Shown: positions 1-9,130 of the stretch, one piece after another
Numbering within the stretch: the stretch's first letter is position 1
How the letters are laid out: every line of letters begins with the position of its first letter
Source: Gemmatimonadota bacterium
Lineage (GTDB): Bacteria > Gemmatimonadota > Gemmatimonadetes > Longimicrobiales > Gaopeijiaceae
NCBI GenBank assembly: GCA_016209885.1
Contig: JACQVF010000036.1
Coordinates: 1-33,669, forward strand
Length of the DNA: 33,669 nucleotides
Direction: 5' to 3'
Program-made: the position numbers and the translations under genes
Notes under the pieces: generated by a model
Seen by the model: the letters and a program-made list of their open reading frames with translations, nothing else
Database searches by the model: none
What the model was told of the DNA's origin: nothing

Positions 1-500
1 CGCCGCATCTCCTCCGTCTCCTCCGCCGTCACCTTGTACGCCAACAGCGGCGTCATCTGCCCGTGCGCCCGCTCCGTCGCGTGCAGCCCGCCATCGATCC
101 AGACGATGGCCTTCCCTTCCTTCGCCAGCCGCCGCGCTTCCTCGTCCGTCACGTCCCGGGCCCGCGCCAGCCGCTGGCTGATCGTCTTCCAGCGTTCGAG
201 CTGCCGCAGGTTCTCCTCGCTCGAGATAAACAGGAGCAGCAGCGGCTTGCCCAACGCCGACTTGCCGATCTCGATCATCTGCACCCGGTCGCTCGCCGCG
301 TCCAGCTTGCGCAGATAGTCCTGCACCTGCGTGTAGTCCGCCATCTTGTAGTCCGCGCCCGGCTCGAAGCCGAATACGTCCTTGGGGTGGGGGACCTGCT
401 GTTGCGCGAACGCGCTTGCCGCAAAGGCCACGACGAGGGACACGGCCAGCATGGGCGTGATCCCGCGACCCTGACGAGGGATCCCTGCTGTGCTACTCAT
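1..500 (-). CDS. M14-family zinc carboxypeptidase, N-terminal part (cut by window edge)
   Basis: Partial gene: only about 166 N-terminal residues are in the window and the reading frame runs off base 1 without a stop. Read on the minus strand from the ATG at 500-498, it begins with a signal peptide (a hydrophobic stretch ending Ala-Phe-Ala before Gln-Gln). A mature start rich in 'HPKDVFGFEPGADYKMADY' follows, typical of secreted M14-like peptidases in Gemmatimonadota-type genomes. The segment IDGGLHATERAHGQ carries the HxxE zinc-ligand pair (His-Ala-Thr-Glu) of carboxypeptidase A-type enzymes; the third ligand and catalytic Glu would lie beyond the edge. A GGAGAG sequence sits about 7-9 bases upstream of the ATG. 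It lies 342 bases downstream of the large peptidase/propeller gene on the same strand. The product is probably exported and trims peptides from the C-terminus. The family is fairly sure, the exact substrate unknown. Confidence 0.8.
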   Translation of the reverse strand, partial: MSSTAGIPRQGRGITPMLAVSLVVAFAASAFAQQQVPHPKDVFGFEPGADYKMADYTQVQDYLRKLDAASDRVQMIEIGKSALGKPLLLLFISSEENLRQLERWKTISQRLARARDVTDEEARRLAKEGKAIVWIDGGLHATERAHGQMTPLLAYKVTAEETEEMR

Positions 501-842
501 GGCACGCTCTCCGAACTGGGGGACACGATGAACGGGAGATGCGCACGGTCGGCGTTCCCAAGCGGCACTCCCCTGAGGTTTGGCGGAACCAGGCTTCGGA
601 CTCACGTTTCACCGCCGCCGCCACACCCCTCCATTAACGAGATGAAGATCCAATGCTCTAGATAACGCGGGAGACCCGAAAGCGCAAGCACGCGCGACCG
701 TTGCGCGAAGAGAGGACCAGTCGGCGCACTCGGCGCCCGGATCGCATGCGGATGATGGAAGACGGCCGTGACCGTTCCGTGGGGAGGAGGTCACAGCCGC
801 CCGCTGCGGTGAAGCTGCAGTCGAAGCGGTCCGGCGGGGAGG
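501..842. other. Intergenic stretch without recognised gene
   Basis: This is 342 bases between two minus-strand genes. It should hold the 5' region of the M14 peptidase gene at its left end. I see no convincing promoter, terminator or small gene; the open frames crossing it lack family-like sequence. Confidence 0.5.
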
Positions 843-3800
843 CTACCAGCCCGGTGCGATGTTGAACCCCCAGTGCCATCCCTTTTCCGGGCGCTGGAAC
901 GGGTAGGCGTAATACGCCTCGAGCACCAGGAACCCGAGGAGGTTCAAACGTGCCGAGAGTCCCGTGCTGAAGACAGGTACCCGGTCCGACGAGGAGGTGC
1001 TGAACGCCAGGTTCGGCTCGCGCTCGCTATCCCAGGCGAGTCCCCCGTCCGCGAAGGCCGCGAGCTCGATGGGGAGGAAGCGGAACGGCAGCAGGCCGTA
1101 GCGCTCGTTGCCCGTGAGCGGAATGCGGAGCTCGAAGTTCGCGACGGCCAGCCGTTGGCCGAACAGTCGGTCGAGCCCAGCGCAGCCGGTGACCGAGGTT
1201 GTGCCTGCGGGGCTGGCCGTGCACTCGTTGGCCTCGAAGCTCTCGTAGGCATAGCCGCGGATGAGGGTCTCGTATCCGAGGAAGAGCGGCTGGATCCCCC
1301 GCTGCTCGAGACCCGCGAGGTTACCGAAGCGGCCGTAGTGCATGGCGCGGAACGCCAGCGTCAGCGGCGAGGCGGGGCGGACGTATCGGCGGTAATCGGC
1401 CAGGAGGCCCAGATAGTCGATGGTCCCGGCTACGGCCTCGAGCTCGAAGCGGTAGCGCTCGCCGCTCACCGGCGAGGTGAACGCGGAGAACGATCTGTCG
1501 CCGACGAACGCGATGGAGCCGTGGGCGAGATTCAGCGGGTCGGAGGTGTCCAGATGTTGCGTGGAGCGATCGACCACCCTGCCGGAGCGGTCGGAGACCA
1601 GCTCCCTGACCTCGATGTCGAACGAGTAGCGGGTGAGGCCGAGCCCAGCCTCGAGCCGGCGAGTGGTGGACAGCGGGTACGCCACGAGCCCGGACGCCTC
1701 GTCGATGTAGGTTCGATAGCGGACCTGCTGCGTCACGAGCGTTCCGCCCTGGCCGATGCCGGTCGCCTGATAGCCGTAGACGTAGGGGATCCGCTGTACG
1801 CCCAGTCCCCACGTCAGCCGATGGTTCCGGTTGACGTAGAAGAGCTGCCCGCCGATGTCTTTCACGCCTCCGTTTGCCACGAGCGCCGCCCCGAGAAACC
1901 GGTCGCCCAGCATGTCACTGAAGTAGCCGGAGATCTCGCCGCCGAAGTAGGTTCCGAAGGCATCCGCGGCGATCCCGATCCCTAGCGTGCTCACGTGATC
2001 GAGCGAGAGCCCCGCTGCGTAGTTCGCCGCTTTTTCCACGGGGTAAGCCGTGTCGCCTGCGAGCCCGGTCTCCGCATCGGCGAGGTAGGCGGCCACCCGG
2101 CTCTCGACGGGCGGTACAGCCGGCGGCAGCATGCGGCCGGGGGCGGGTGCGAATGCAGCGGCCGAGGCGGCCCCATCGGGGCCGACTGCTCCGCCGGCCG
2201 CCATCGCCACGAACGTGCGCTCGACGGGCGTGCCGGCCGGCTCACCGTCGATGGCGTGGATGTTGAAGCCGCGCTCGTCGAACACGGAGAGGACGAGCAG
2301 CGGCATCTCCCGCGCCAGCGAGAACGCCGGCGACAGGTGCGTGATCCCGCTCACGCCGGTGGCGACCCGCGTGATGCGCGCGAGCTGCTTCCCGTCCAGG
2401 CTCACCCGGTAGATGTCGTTGAACCCGTCCTGATCAGACAGGAAGTAAAGGGCATCACCCGCGGGCGAGAACTGAGGATTCACGTGATTCACGTTGCCGA
2501 ACAGCGGAAGCGCGCGTACGGCCCCGCTCGCCACGTCCAGGAGCGCGATCTGGAAGCGGCTGTGGGCCAGGCGGAGGAAGTCCGTCTCGGGGCCGCGGTC
2601 GGAGACGAAGGCGATCGTGCGGCCATCCGGTGACCAGGCGGGCTGGAAGTCCGCGTAGCGGTCGTGCATGAGCTGCCGGACTTCGCCCGTGGCCAGGTCG
2701 AGAACGTACAGGTCGCTGATGCCACCCCGGGCGCCCGAGAACGCGATGGTACGGCCGTCCGGCGACCACGCCGGGTTCGCGATGGCGCCGACCTCCGCAA
2801 CGGGGAGCTTCCGCTCGAGCTTGCCGCTCTCCACGTCGAGGACGGCCAGCTGGTTGTCGCCATCGGCCACGACGACGAAGGCGAGCTGCTTGCCGTCGGG
2901 CGACCACGAGCCCGACGAGTCGAGGTAGCGGAGAGCGTCGAAGTGGGGGTCCGAGCTCGTGCCGGCGAGCTTGCGCATGACCTTACCCGTGCGGGCATCG
3001 GCCAGATAGAGGTCGATCGTGAACAGGTCCTTCTCGGACAGGAACGCTAGATAGCGGCCGTCCGGGCTCACCGACGGCGCCAGGTTGCTGCGTCCCGCCC
3101 CCGTCGTCGGTCCGAGGAGGAGCCGGCCCACGTCGGCGGGGCTCGCGCGCCCCTCCATGAGCGGGCGGTATGCCGTTTCGACGGCCGCCTTCCACAGCGC
3201 GGAGAGGCTGTCGCTCTTCATGCCCAGCACCTCCACCACCGCTGGCTCCCAGCCCTCCTGCAACGCGCGGCGGTAGAGCCGCACCACCGCATCGTCGCCG
3301 TAGGTCCCGCCGACATAGGCCCACACGGCCTGCCCGAAGCGGTAGGGGAAGTAGCGCAGGTCGCGGCTCAGCCGTGCGAGGGTCGGAAGATCGTTCCTCC
3401 GTACGGCGTCGCGCAGCCACATGGCCGTGAGCGGCGACTCGCGGCCGACGGAGAGGTACTCGGCCATTCCCTCCACGAACCATAGGGGAAGCTGCGACAT
3501 GGCTGCCATGCCGCGCCCGTCGCCGGACTGGGCGACGTCGTACTGGAACGCATGTACCAGTTCGTGGCCGAGCACGTGATCCGTATCCTGGTACGAGCCC
3601 GTGAGTGGCAGGATCACCCGGTTCTTCAGCGACTCCGTCACGCCACCCGTGGACTCGTCGATCAGCTCGTCGAGCGTGTTCGTCTGCTCGAAGTCCGGGT
3701 GATCGGCGTACAGCACCAGGGGCTTGGAGTCCTTGAACTCGTGCTGGAACGTTCGCGCCAGCCGCTCGTACCACCGCTCGCTCATGCGAGCAGCGTCCCT

Positions 3801-3992
3801 CACGGCATCTGCGGCCTCCGGGTAGAAGTGGATGTCGAAATGCGAGGTGCGCAGGACCCGGAAGTCGAAGTCATCGTAACGGACCTTGTTGCGCCCGAAG
3901 TACTGCGCTCCCACTGGCAACGGCGACAGGAGGAGCGCGGTCAGGGCGACCGCAAGGGAAAGCCACGGGAACAGCCCGCGGGCGAGTCTCAT
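843..3992 (-). CDS. Exported peptidase-MA-like / TolB-type propeller / outer-membrane barrel protein
   Basis: The 1049-residue protein starts at the ATG at 3992-3990, with a CAGGAG ribosome site just upstream. Residues 1-29 are a signal peptide ending Val-Gly-Ala before Gln. An N-terminal metallopeptidase-like domain carries HELVH at 143-147 and, 27 residues on from the second His, the segment WFVEGMAEYL (about 171-180) with a likely third zinc ligand Glu174: the gluzincin pattern of peptidase MA-like proteins. Residues about 305-560 contain at least five PD40/TolB propeller repeats (SPDGRYLAF, SPDGKQLAF, SPDGRTIAF twice, SPAGDALYF). Residues from about 670 to the end look like an Omp85/BamA-type surface-antigen barrel, ending in an aromatic Trp as outer-membrane proteins often do. 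It is inferred to be an outer-membrane protein with a periplasmic or surface protease and propeller. The combination is known in related bacteria but its role is not established. Confidence 0.82.
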   Translation of the reverse strand: MRLARGLFPWLSLAVALTALLLSPLPVGAQYFGRNKVRYDDFDFRVLRTSHFDIHFYPEAADAVRDAARMSERWYERLARTFQHEFKDSKPLVLYADHPDFEQTNTLDELIDESTGGVTESLKNRVILPLTGSYQDTDHVLGHELVHAFQYDVAQSGDGRGMAAMSQLPLWFVEGMAEYLSVGRESPLTAMWLRDAVRRNDLPTLARLSRDLRYFPYRFGQAVWAYVGGTYGDDAVVRLYRRALQEGWEPAVVEVLGMKSDSLSALWKAAVETAYRPLMEGRASPADVGRLLLGPTTGAGRSNLAPSVSPDGRYLAFLSEKDLFTIDLYLADARTGKVMRKLAGTSSDPHFDALRYLDSSGSWSPDGKQLAFVVVADGDNQLAVLDVESGKLERKLPVAEVGAIANPAWSPDGRTIAFSGARGGISDLYVLDLATGEVRQLMHDRYADFQPAWSPDGRTIAFVSDRGPETDFLRLAHSRFQIALLDVASGAVRALPLFGNVNHVNPQFSPAGDALYFLSDQDGFNDIYRVSLDGKQLARITRVATGVSGITHLSPAFSLAREMPLLVLSVFDERGFNIHAIDGEPAGTPVERTFVAMAAGGAVGPDGAASAAAFAPAPGRMLPPAVPPVESRVAAYLADAETGLAGDTAYPVEKAANYAAGLSLDHVSTLGIGIAADAFGTYFGGEISGYFSDMLGDRFLGAALVANGGVKDIGGQLFYVNRNHRLTWGLGVQRIPYVYGYQATGIGQGGTLVTQQVRYRTYIDEASGLVAYPLSTTRRLEAGLGLTRYSFDIEVRELVSDRSGRVVDRSTQHLDTSDPLNLAHGSIAFVGDRSFSAFTSPVSGERYRFELEAVAGTIDYLGLLADYRRYVRPASPLTLAFRAMHYGRFGNLAGLEQRGIQPLFLGYETLIRGYAYESFEANECTASPAGTTSVTGCAGLDRLFGQRLAVANFELRIPLTGNERYGLLPFRFLPIELAAFADGGLAWDSEREPNLAFSTSSSDRVPVFSTGLSARLNLLGFLVLEAYYAYPFQRPEKGWHWGFNIAPGW

Positions 3993-4541
3993 CGTGCACT
4001 CCTGCGCATCGTCCGTATCCTCGATCGTCGTAACTCTTCGTCGATAGTCAGACAGGGACCAAGCCCTGAGCGTTAGGTCTTTTCCTCAGCGGAGCTCCGC
4101 GCTCTTGCGGCCTCCGCCCAGCGAATAGTGAGACAAGTTCCGTGCCAGCGGCACAGGGCACCGTTTCGGAGGCGAAATCGTCCACCCCGGGTGACGGCGA
4201 GTGTCCACTACTGCCCGCGATCTGAAGTGCGGTTGCATTTGGACCGCCGCGCGATTCCGCCTTGCTGCGCTGCGTCTGGCCATCACCGCACGAAAGGTAC
4301 GTTGCGTGGGCAGCACTGATCGGAGTCGGGCTGGGACCTGAATCCGGGCCCAGCGAGGCGAGAGCGTATCCGCTGGGCCAGGAACATGGGGCATGACGAG
4401 AAGGCTGATGCCGGGCCCGTGCTAACGAACGTTGTCGACCGGCTGTCTGTAAATGGTACGACGACGGCGGCCCCGCAGCCCCCCTGCCCGGGGTGTCGCG
4501 GGGTCTGATGGTATGCACGACCAAGCACCCAGGAGGAATCA
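3993..4541. other. Divergent intergenic region
   Basis: This is 549 bases between the minus-strand barrel protein gene and the plus-strand Spy-like gene. It must hold both promoters, but I find no pair of -35/-10 boxes I would defend. No open frame in it resembles a protein family. Confidence 0.5.
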
Positions 4542-5087
4542 ATGAAACCCGTAGGCATCCTTCCCCTCATGCTGGTCCTGTTCCTCGCCGGCCTGGCGAG
4601 CCCGGGTAGCCTCCGGAGCCAGCCGGTCCGGCCCGGCGGCCCGGGCGGTGGCACCGGGTTCGGCGGCGGACGGCGTCCCGCCGAGTTCGATCCCGATCTT
4701 CTGGCCGCGAATCCTCTGCGGTTCCTGCTGGAGAAAAGCGATGAGCTGTCGCTCGACGGCGAGCAGCGGACGAGCCTCGAGCAGATGGAGGGAGCGCTCG
4801 CGGCGAAGAACGAGCCGTTGCTGCGGCAGCTCAGCAAATTGCGGCCCAGCGGGCCGCCGCGAGACCCGAGCGACCGGGATGCGATGCGCGCGCGCATGGA
4901 GAAGATGAGGTCGCTGGTGAAGCAGGTACGCGAGAACAACGAGAGCGCGGGGGACGAAGCGCTCAAGCTGCTGAGCGACGATCAGCAGAATCTCGCGAGG
5001 CGGTTGCTCGAGGAGCGGCAGAGGGAGCTGGAGCAGGCCCGGTCGCGGGCACCGCGGGAGCGAATGGGCCGACCGCCGGAGAGCTAG
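4542..5087 (+). CDS. Spy/CpxP-like periplasmic protein
   Basis: The 181-residue protein starts at an ATG preceded by a perfect AGGAGG (4531-4536) at 5-base spacing, so the start is firm. Residues 1 to about 27 form a signal peptide with a hydrophobic core (LPLMLVLFLAGLA). A Gly/Pro-rich linker follows. The rest is Arg/Glu/Gln-rich and predicted to be almost entirely helical, with the pattern 'LSLDGEQRTSLEQM' near residues 67-80 that matches the LTxxQ-type repeat of Spy/CpxP chaperones. A second such pattern occurs around 'LLSDDQQNLARRLLEE' near the C-terminus. Spy-family proteins are periplasmic chaperones or metal/envelope-stress sensors. A second Spy-like protein is encoded at 10296 behind a sigma factor. 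Family assignment is by style and is moderate. Confidence 0.65.
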   Translation: MKPVGILPLMLVLFLAGLASPGSLRSQPVRPGGPGGGTGFGGGRRPAEFDPDLLAANPLRFLLEKSDELSLDGEQRTSLEQMEGALAAKNEPLLRQLSKLRPSGPPRDPSDRDAMRARMEKMRSLVKQVRENNESAGDEALKLLSDDQQNLARRLLEERQRELEQARSRAPRERMGRPPES

Positions 5088-5469
5088 TGTCCCGTACCAG
5101 GTATCGCTGTCAACGGGCGGGTGGCCGACACGGGTCCGCCAGTTCGCCATCGGAGCTATGGCGGACCCGCGGTTCGGTTCCTATGATGTGGCGTTGGGCG
5201 TGAGATGAAGGCGCGCCCGAACCTCCGTCGAGACCCTGCGATGCGCGTGGAGCCGAACGGCCGGTCGGCAGCCGGCTGCCGCGGTCGTAGGAAGGCTGTT
5301 CCTCGCGGAGCGGGCGGGCTCGGGTTCAAGATAGGCGGCTGGCCGCGACTGCGCGGCGGCGAACGGCGTGAGATGTGGCTGCGTGTCCCTGCTTGATATG
5401 CTGGATGGTAGCCGTGCCGGCGGGTGCTGGTGCGGGGGGATAGGGACTCTGGGACGAGGAGTTGCAGCG
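5088..5469. other. Intergenic region before the BNR-repeat protein gene
   Basis: This is 382 bases. Apart from the hairpin at 5131-5169 and the ribosome site GAGGAG at 5456-5461 I see nothing specific. Open frames starting at 5205 or 5368 lack a signal peptide or family-like sequence and are taken as non-coding. Confidence 0.45.
5131..5169 (+). terminator. Inverted repeat downstream of the Spy-like gene
   Basis: A perfect 10-bp stem pairs CGGGTCCGCC (5131-5140) with GGCGGACCCG (5160-5169) around a 19-base loop. It starts 43 bases after the stop codon of the Spy-like gene. There is no T-tract after it, so it is either a factor-assisted terminator or an mRNA-stabilising hairpin. Confidence 0.4.
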
Positions 5470-8400
5470 ATGGCCAAGCTACCGAGCCGTGTAGGGGCGC
5501 CGCTCGCCCTGGTGGTGGCGGCGCTCTCGGCCGCGCCCGCGGGCGCGCAACTGGTGCAGCTGGTTGCTGTGGCCGGCGGTGCGGCGCCGGGCGAGGCCGC
5601 GGCCTCGTGGCTGCCGGCGCTGAAGTGGCGCAACATCGGCCCGTACCGCGGCGGCCGCTCCCTCGCCGTCGTGGGCGATCCGGCCAATCGCAACGTTTTC
5701 TACTTCGGCTCGGTGGGCGGTGGGGTGTGGAAGACGGAGGACGCCGGCTACAGCTGGGTCAACGTCTCGGACGGGTTCTTCCGCACCGGTGCGGTGGGTG
5801 CCATCGCCGTGGCGCAGTCGAGCGCCCAGGTCGTGTACGTGGGGATGGGCGAGGTTTGCATCCGGGGCAATATTTCGCACGGGGACGGCGTCTATCGTTC
5901 GGACGATGGCGGCAAGACGTGGCGGAACCTGGGGCTGGAGAAGACGCGCCATATCGGGCGCGTGCGCGTCCACCCCCAGAACCCGGAGCTGGTGTACGTC
6001 GCCGCGCTGGGCGACGCCTGGGGCGCCAACCCTGAGCGGGGTGTCTTCCGCTCCCGCGACGGCGGTAGGACCTGGGAGAAGATCCTGTTCGTGAACGACT
6101 CGACGGGCGTCGTGGACCTGGCGATGGACGCCACGAACCCCAGCGTCCTTTATGCGGCGGCGTGGGAGGCCCAGCGCTACCCGTGGGGCGTGCGGGGCGG
6201 TGGGCCCGGTAGCGCCCTTTACAAGACCACGGACGGCGGCGCTACCTGGACGAAGATCTCCGCGAACCCCGGCTTCCCCCGCGGTGTGCTCGGTCGGATC
6301 GGCATCGCGCTGGCGCCCACGCGGCCCAGCCGGCTGTGGGCGATCGTGGATGCCGGCGAGGGCCAGATCGGCATTTACCGGACCGACGATGGCGGCGCGA
6401 GCTGGACGCTGGTAGCCAACGACGGAGACCTGGTCACCCGGCCGTTCTACTACTCCCACATTTTTGCCGACTCCCAGGATCCCGAGACGGTCTACGTGCT
6501 GAACGTGGGCATGTACAGGTCCAGGGACGGCGGGAAGACGTGGAGGGCCGTTCGCACACCGCACGGCGACAACCACGACCTGTGGGTCGACCCGAAGGAC
6601 GCGCTGCGGATGATCGAGGCCAATGACGGGGGCGCAACGATCACCTTCGACGCGGGCCGGTCGTGGTCGTCGATCTACAATCAGCCGACGAGCCAGCTCT
6701 ACCACGTGACGACGGACACGCGCTTTCCGTACCGGGTCTACGGCGCCCAGCAGGACAACAGCACCATCGCGATCCCGAGCCGCTCGGAGTACGGCGCGAT
6801 CAACGAGAGCGAGTGGTACTCGGTGGGCGGGGGCGAGTCGGGCTACATCGCCGTGCACCCCAAGGACCCGGATCTGGTCTTTGCCGCCGACCACTTCTGG
6901 CTCAGCCGCTACGATCATCGCACCCGCGATACCAAGTGGGTATCCGTCTGGCCGGCGATGTGGTACGGCTGGGGCGCCCGGGACGTGAAGTATCGCTTCT
7001 ACTGGACCTACCCCGTGGTGTTCTCACCCCACGAGGCCAACACGCTGTACGTGACGTCGCAGTACGTGCACCGCACCCGCGACGAGGGGAACAGCTGGGA
7101 GGTGATCAGCCCCGACCTGTCCCGTGCGGACACGGCGAAGATGGAGCCGACGCCGCGCTGGGGACGGGAGGGCATCGCCTACTACTGGGGCCCGACCAGC
7201 CGCCAGACCAACGGCGATCACTGGTACGGCATGATCTTCACGTTCGCCGAGTCGCCGGTCGCGCCCGGGGTGCTGTGGGCCGGCTCCGACGACGGTTTGG
7301 TCCACGTGTCGCGCGACGGCGGCAAGAGCTGGCAGAACGTGACCCCGAAGGACCTGCCCGCTTGGGCTCTCATCAGCATCATCGAGCCCTCGCACCACGA
7401 CGCCGGCGCGGTCTACTTCGCGGCCACCCGCTACAAGGTCCAGGACCGGGCGCCGTACCTCTACCGGAGCAGCGACTACGGGAAGAGCTGGACGCGCATC
7501 ACGAACGGCATCCCGGATGGCGACTTCACCCGCGTGATCCGCGACGACCCGCAACGCCGCGGGATGCTGTACGCCGGTACGGAGACGGGCGTCTACGTCT
7601 CCTTCGACGACGGCGCCGGCTGGCAGCCGCTGCGGCTCAACCTCCCCGTGGTGCCCATCCACGACATGACGTGGAAGGAGGGTGACCTGGTCGTGGCATC
7701 CCACGGGCGCGGCTTCTGGATCCTGGATGACGTGGCGCTGCTGCACCAGCTCGGGCCCGAGGTGCTGGCCGCCGGCGCACACCTGTTCCGCCCGCCCACG
7801 ACCGTGCGCTTCCTCGAGTCCGCGAGCCCGACCGTGCGGCGGGGCCGGGACGCACCCCAGGGGGACAACCCGCCGAACGGCGTGCGTATCCACTACTATC
7901 TGCGGGAGAACGCTCGCTCGCCTGTAGCGATCTCGATCCTTGACGGCAGCGGTCAGGAGATCCGGCGGTTCTCGAGCCAGGCCGGCGGTCGCGGCGGGCC
8001 GAAGGCGGAGGCGGGTGCCCAGCTCCTCCTCTGGGACATGCGCTACCCCGGCCCGTTCCAGGTCGAGGGCGCGACCTACAAGCACCACGAGCCCCAGGGT
8101 CCGCTGGCGCCTCCGGGCACCTACACCGTCCGGCTCACCGTGGACGGGCAGACCTACTCGCAACCGTTCGAGATCGTGAAGGATCCGCGTGGGCCCACGA
8201 CCCCCGAGCAGTTTGCGGAGAAGCACCGGCTGCTCATGGCGATCCGTGACAAGATCGACGAGATCCACCGCACGGTGGCGGAGGTCCGGGCGGCGCGCCA
8301 GCAGGTGCTGGAGGCCACGAAGGCGGCGGCGCAACAGCGCCAGATCCAGGGGCCGGGCGACCGGCTGGTCGAGCAGCTCTGGCAGATCGAGGACGAGCTG

Positions 8401-8634
8401 ATCCAGTACCGGGCGACCACGCCCAAGGAGCTGAGCCAGGTGCCGCCCATGCTGGATGACCAGCTCTCCACGCTGGCGGCATTCCTCGAGTCCAGCGATC
8501 TGCCGCAGACCACGCAGGACCGCGAGTTCTACCGCCTGACGGCCGAGGCGGCGGACCGCCACATCGCGCGGTTCCGCGAGCTCGCAAAGAGCGAGCTCAC
8601 GGATTTCCAGCGGCTGGTGGGCGGCCAGCCGTAG
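5470..8634 (+). CDS. Exported BNR/VPS10 (sortilin-type) beta-propeller repeat protein
   Basis: The 1054-residue protein starts at the ATG at 5470, chosen because GAGGAG (5456-5461) lies 8 bases upstream and the protein then begins with a proper signal peptide (cleavage near Ala-Gly-Ala before Gln-Leu-Val). The frame is open a further 34 codons upstream, but that part is Cys/Gly-rich and has no ribosome site. Asp-box/BNR repeats of the type SxDxGxTW recur along the first two thirds: KTEDAGYSW, RSDDGGKTW, RSRDGGRTW, KTTDGGATW, RTDDGGASW, RSRDGGKTW, SRDGGKSW and RSSDYGKSW. They imply one or two ten-bladed propellers as in sortilin/VPS10 proteins and xyloglucanases. The C-terminal third has a beta-rich domain, then a helical, probably coiled-coil segment (DKIDEIHRTVAEVRAARQQ). 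Such proteins are often annotated as glycosyl hydrolases, but no catalytic site is visible; binding of peptides or glycans is more likely. Confidence 0.82.
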   Translation: MAKLPSRVGAPLALVVAALSAAPAGAQLVQLVAVAGGAAPGEAAASWLPALKWRNIGPYRGGRSLAVVGDPANRNVFYFGSVGGGVWKTEDAGYSWVNVSDGFFRTGAVGAIAVAQSSAQVVYVGMGEVCIRGNISHGDGVYRSDDGGKTWRNLGLEKTRHIGRVRVHPQNPELVYVAALGDAWGANPERGVFRSRDGGRTWEKILFVNDSTGVVDLAMDATNPSVLYAAAWEAQRYPWGVRGGGPGSALYKTTDGGATWTKISANPGFPRGVLGRIGIALAPTRPSRLWAIVDAGEGQIGIYRTDDGGASWTLVANDGDLVTRPFYYSHIFADSQDPETVYVLNVGMYRSRDGGKTWRAVRTPHGDNHDLWVDPKDALRMIEANDGGATITFDAGRSWSSIYNQPTSQLYHVTTDTRFPYRVYGAQQDNSTIAIPSRSEYGAINESEWYSVGGGESGYIAVHPKDPDLVFAADHFWLSRYDHRTRDTKWVSVWPAMWYGWGARDVKYRFYWTYPVVFSPHEANTLYVTSQYVHRTRDEGNSWEVISPDLSRADTAKMEPTPRWGREGIAYYWGPTSRQTNGDHWYGMIFTFAESPVAPGVLWAGSDDGLVHVSRDGGKSWQNVTPKDLPAWALISIIEPSHHDAGAVYFAATRYKVQDRAPYLYRSSDYGKSWTRITNGIPDGDFTRVIRDDPQRRGMLYAGTETGVYVSFDDGAGWQPLRLNLPVVPIHDMTWKEGDLVVASHGRGFWILDDVALLHQLGPEVLAAGAHLFRPPTTVRFLESASPTVRRGRDAPQGDNPPNGVRIHYYLRENARSPVAISILDGSGQEIRRFSSQAGGRGGPKAEAGAQLLLWDMRYPGPFQVEGATYKHHEPQGPLAPPGTYTVRLTVDGQTYSQPFEIVKDPRGPTTPEQFAEKHRLLMAIRDKIDEIHRTVAEVRAARQQVLEATKAAAQQRQIQGPGDRLVEQLWQIEDELIQYRATTPKELSQVPPMLDDQLSTLAAFLESSDLPQTTQDREFYRLTAEAADRHIARFRELAKSELTDFQRLVGGQP

Positions 8635-8662
8635 CTCTCGCCCGCCGGACGCTCCTTCCGGG

Positions 8663-8697
8663 ACGGGGCGGCTCTCCACAGGGCCGCCCCGTTGTTT
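8663..8697 (+). terminator. Rho-independent-type terminator after the BNR-repeat gene
   Basis: A perfect 10-bp stem pairs ACGGGGCGGC (8663-8672) with GCCGCCCCGT (8683-8692) around a 10-base loop. It is followed by TGTTT and begins 28 bases after the stop codon. The T-tract is short, but position and stem strength make termination likely. Confidence 0.7.
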
Positions 8698-9130
8698 CGG
8701 CCCCGCGCCGGCCGGGTACGACGCCACACTCCTTCTCGTACTGCCCGAGTCCGCGCCGGCAGGCGACGCACCTGAGCGCGGGAAGCACAGCGAACGGTGC
8801 GGCGAGGTGGCGCGCATCGAGGTGGCCGCCACCGGACCGGGCCGCTCTGGCCGCCGGAAGCATGAGTCTCTATCCCGCGTGAGCCTCCGACCCACGTCCG
8901 CGGGGGAATGCCCCGCCGCGAACGGCCGAACCTAACGATTCGTCATGCGTTCCTGTCTCCGACATGTGGCGGGGTTAATCTTGTGCGGAGCGGTGGAGCG
9001 CGGGCTCGTGCCGCCCCACATCGGCCGTGCGGGTGGGATGCTCCGTCCGTATCCTCTCCGCCCCTCCGCCTCGACCGCGGAATGGGTGGCATCCGCAGCG
9101 CTGTGCGGGAGACGCGGGACCGGCGAGCGA
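8698..9130. other. Region upstream of the ECF sigma operon
   Basis: No gene was recognised. The sigma-factor frame is open from an ATG at 8945, but the residues it would add are not sigma-like and look like translated non-coding DNA. The promoter of the sigma operon should lie here; no motif was identified with confidence. Confidence 0.45.

Noticed and set aside
4048..4542. A 164-residue minus-strand frame in the divergent intergenic region
   Set aside because: Its composition is Pro/Arg/Ser-rich without motif or ribosome site, and it covers the region where both neighbouring promoters must lie.
5479..8895. Long open frames on the minus strand (hundreds of residues) opposite the BNR-repeat gene
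   Set aside because: They are antisense shadows typical of GC-rich coding DNA: Arg/His/Val-rich, with no family motifs, while the plus strand has clear BNR repeats.
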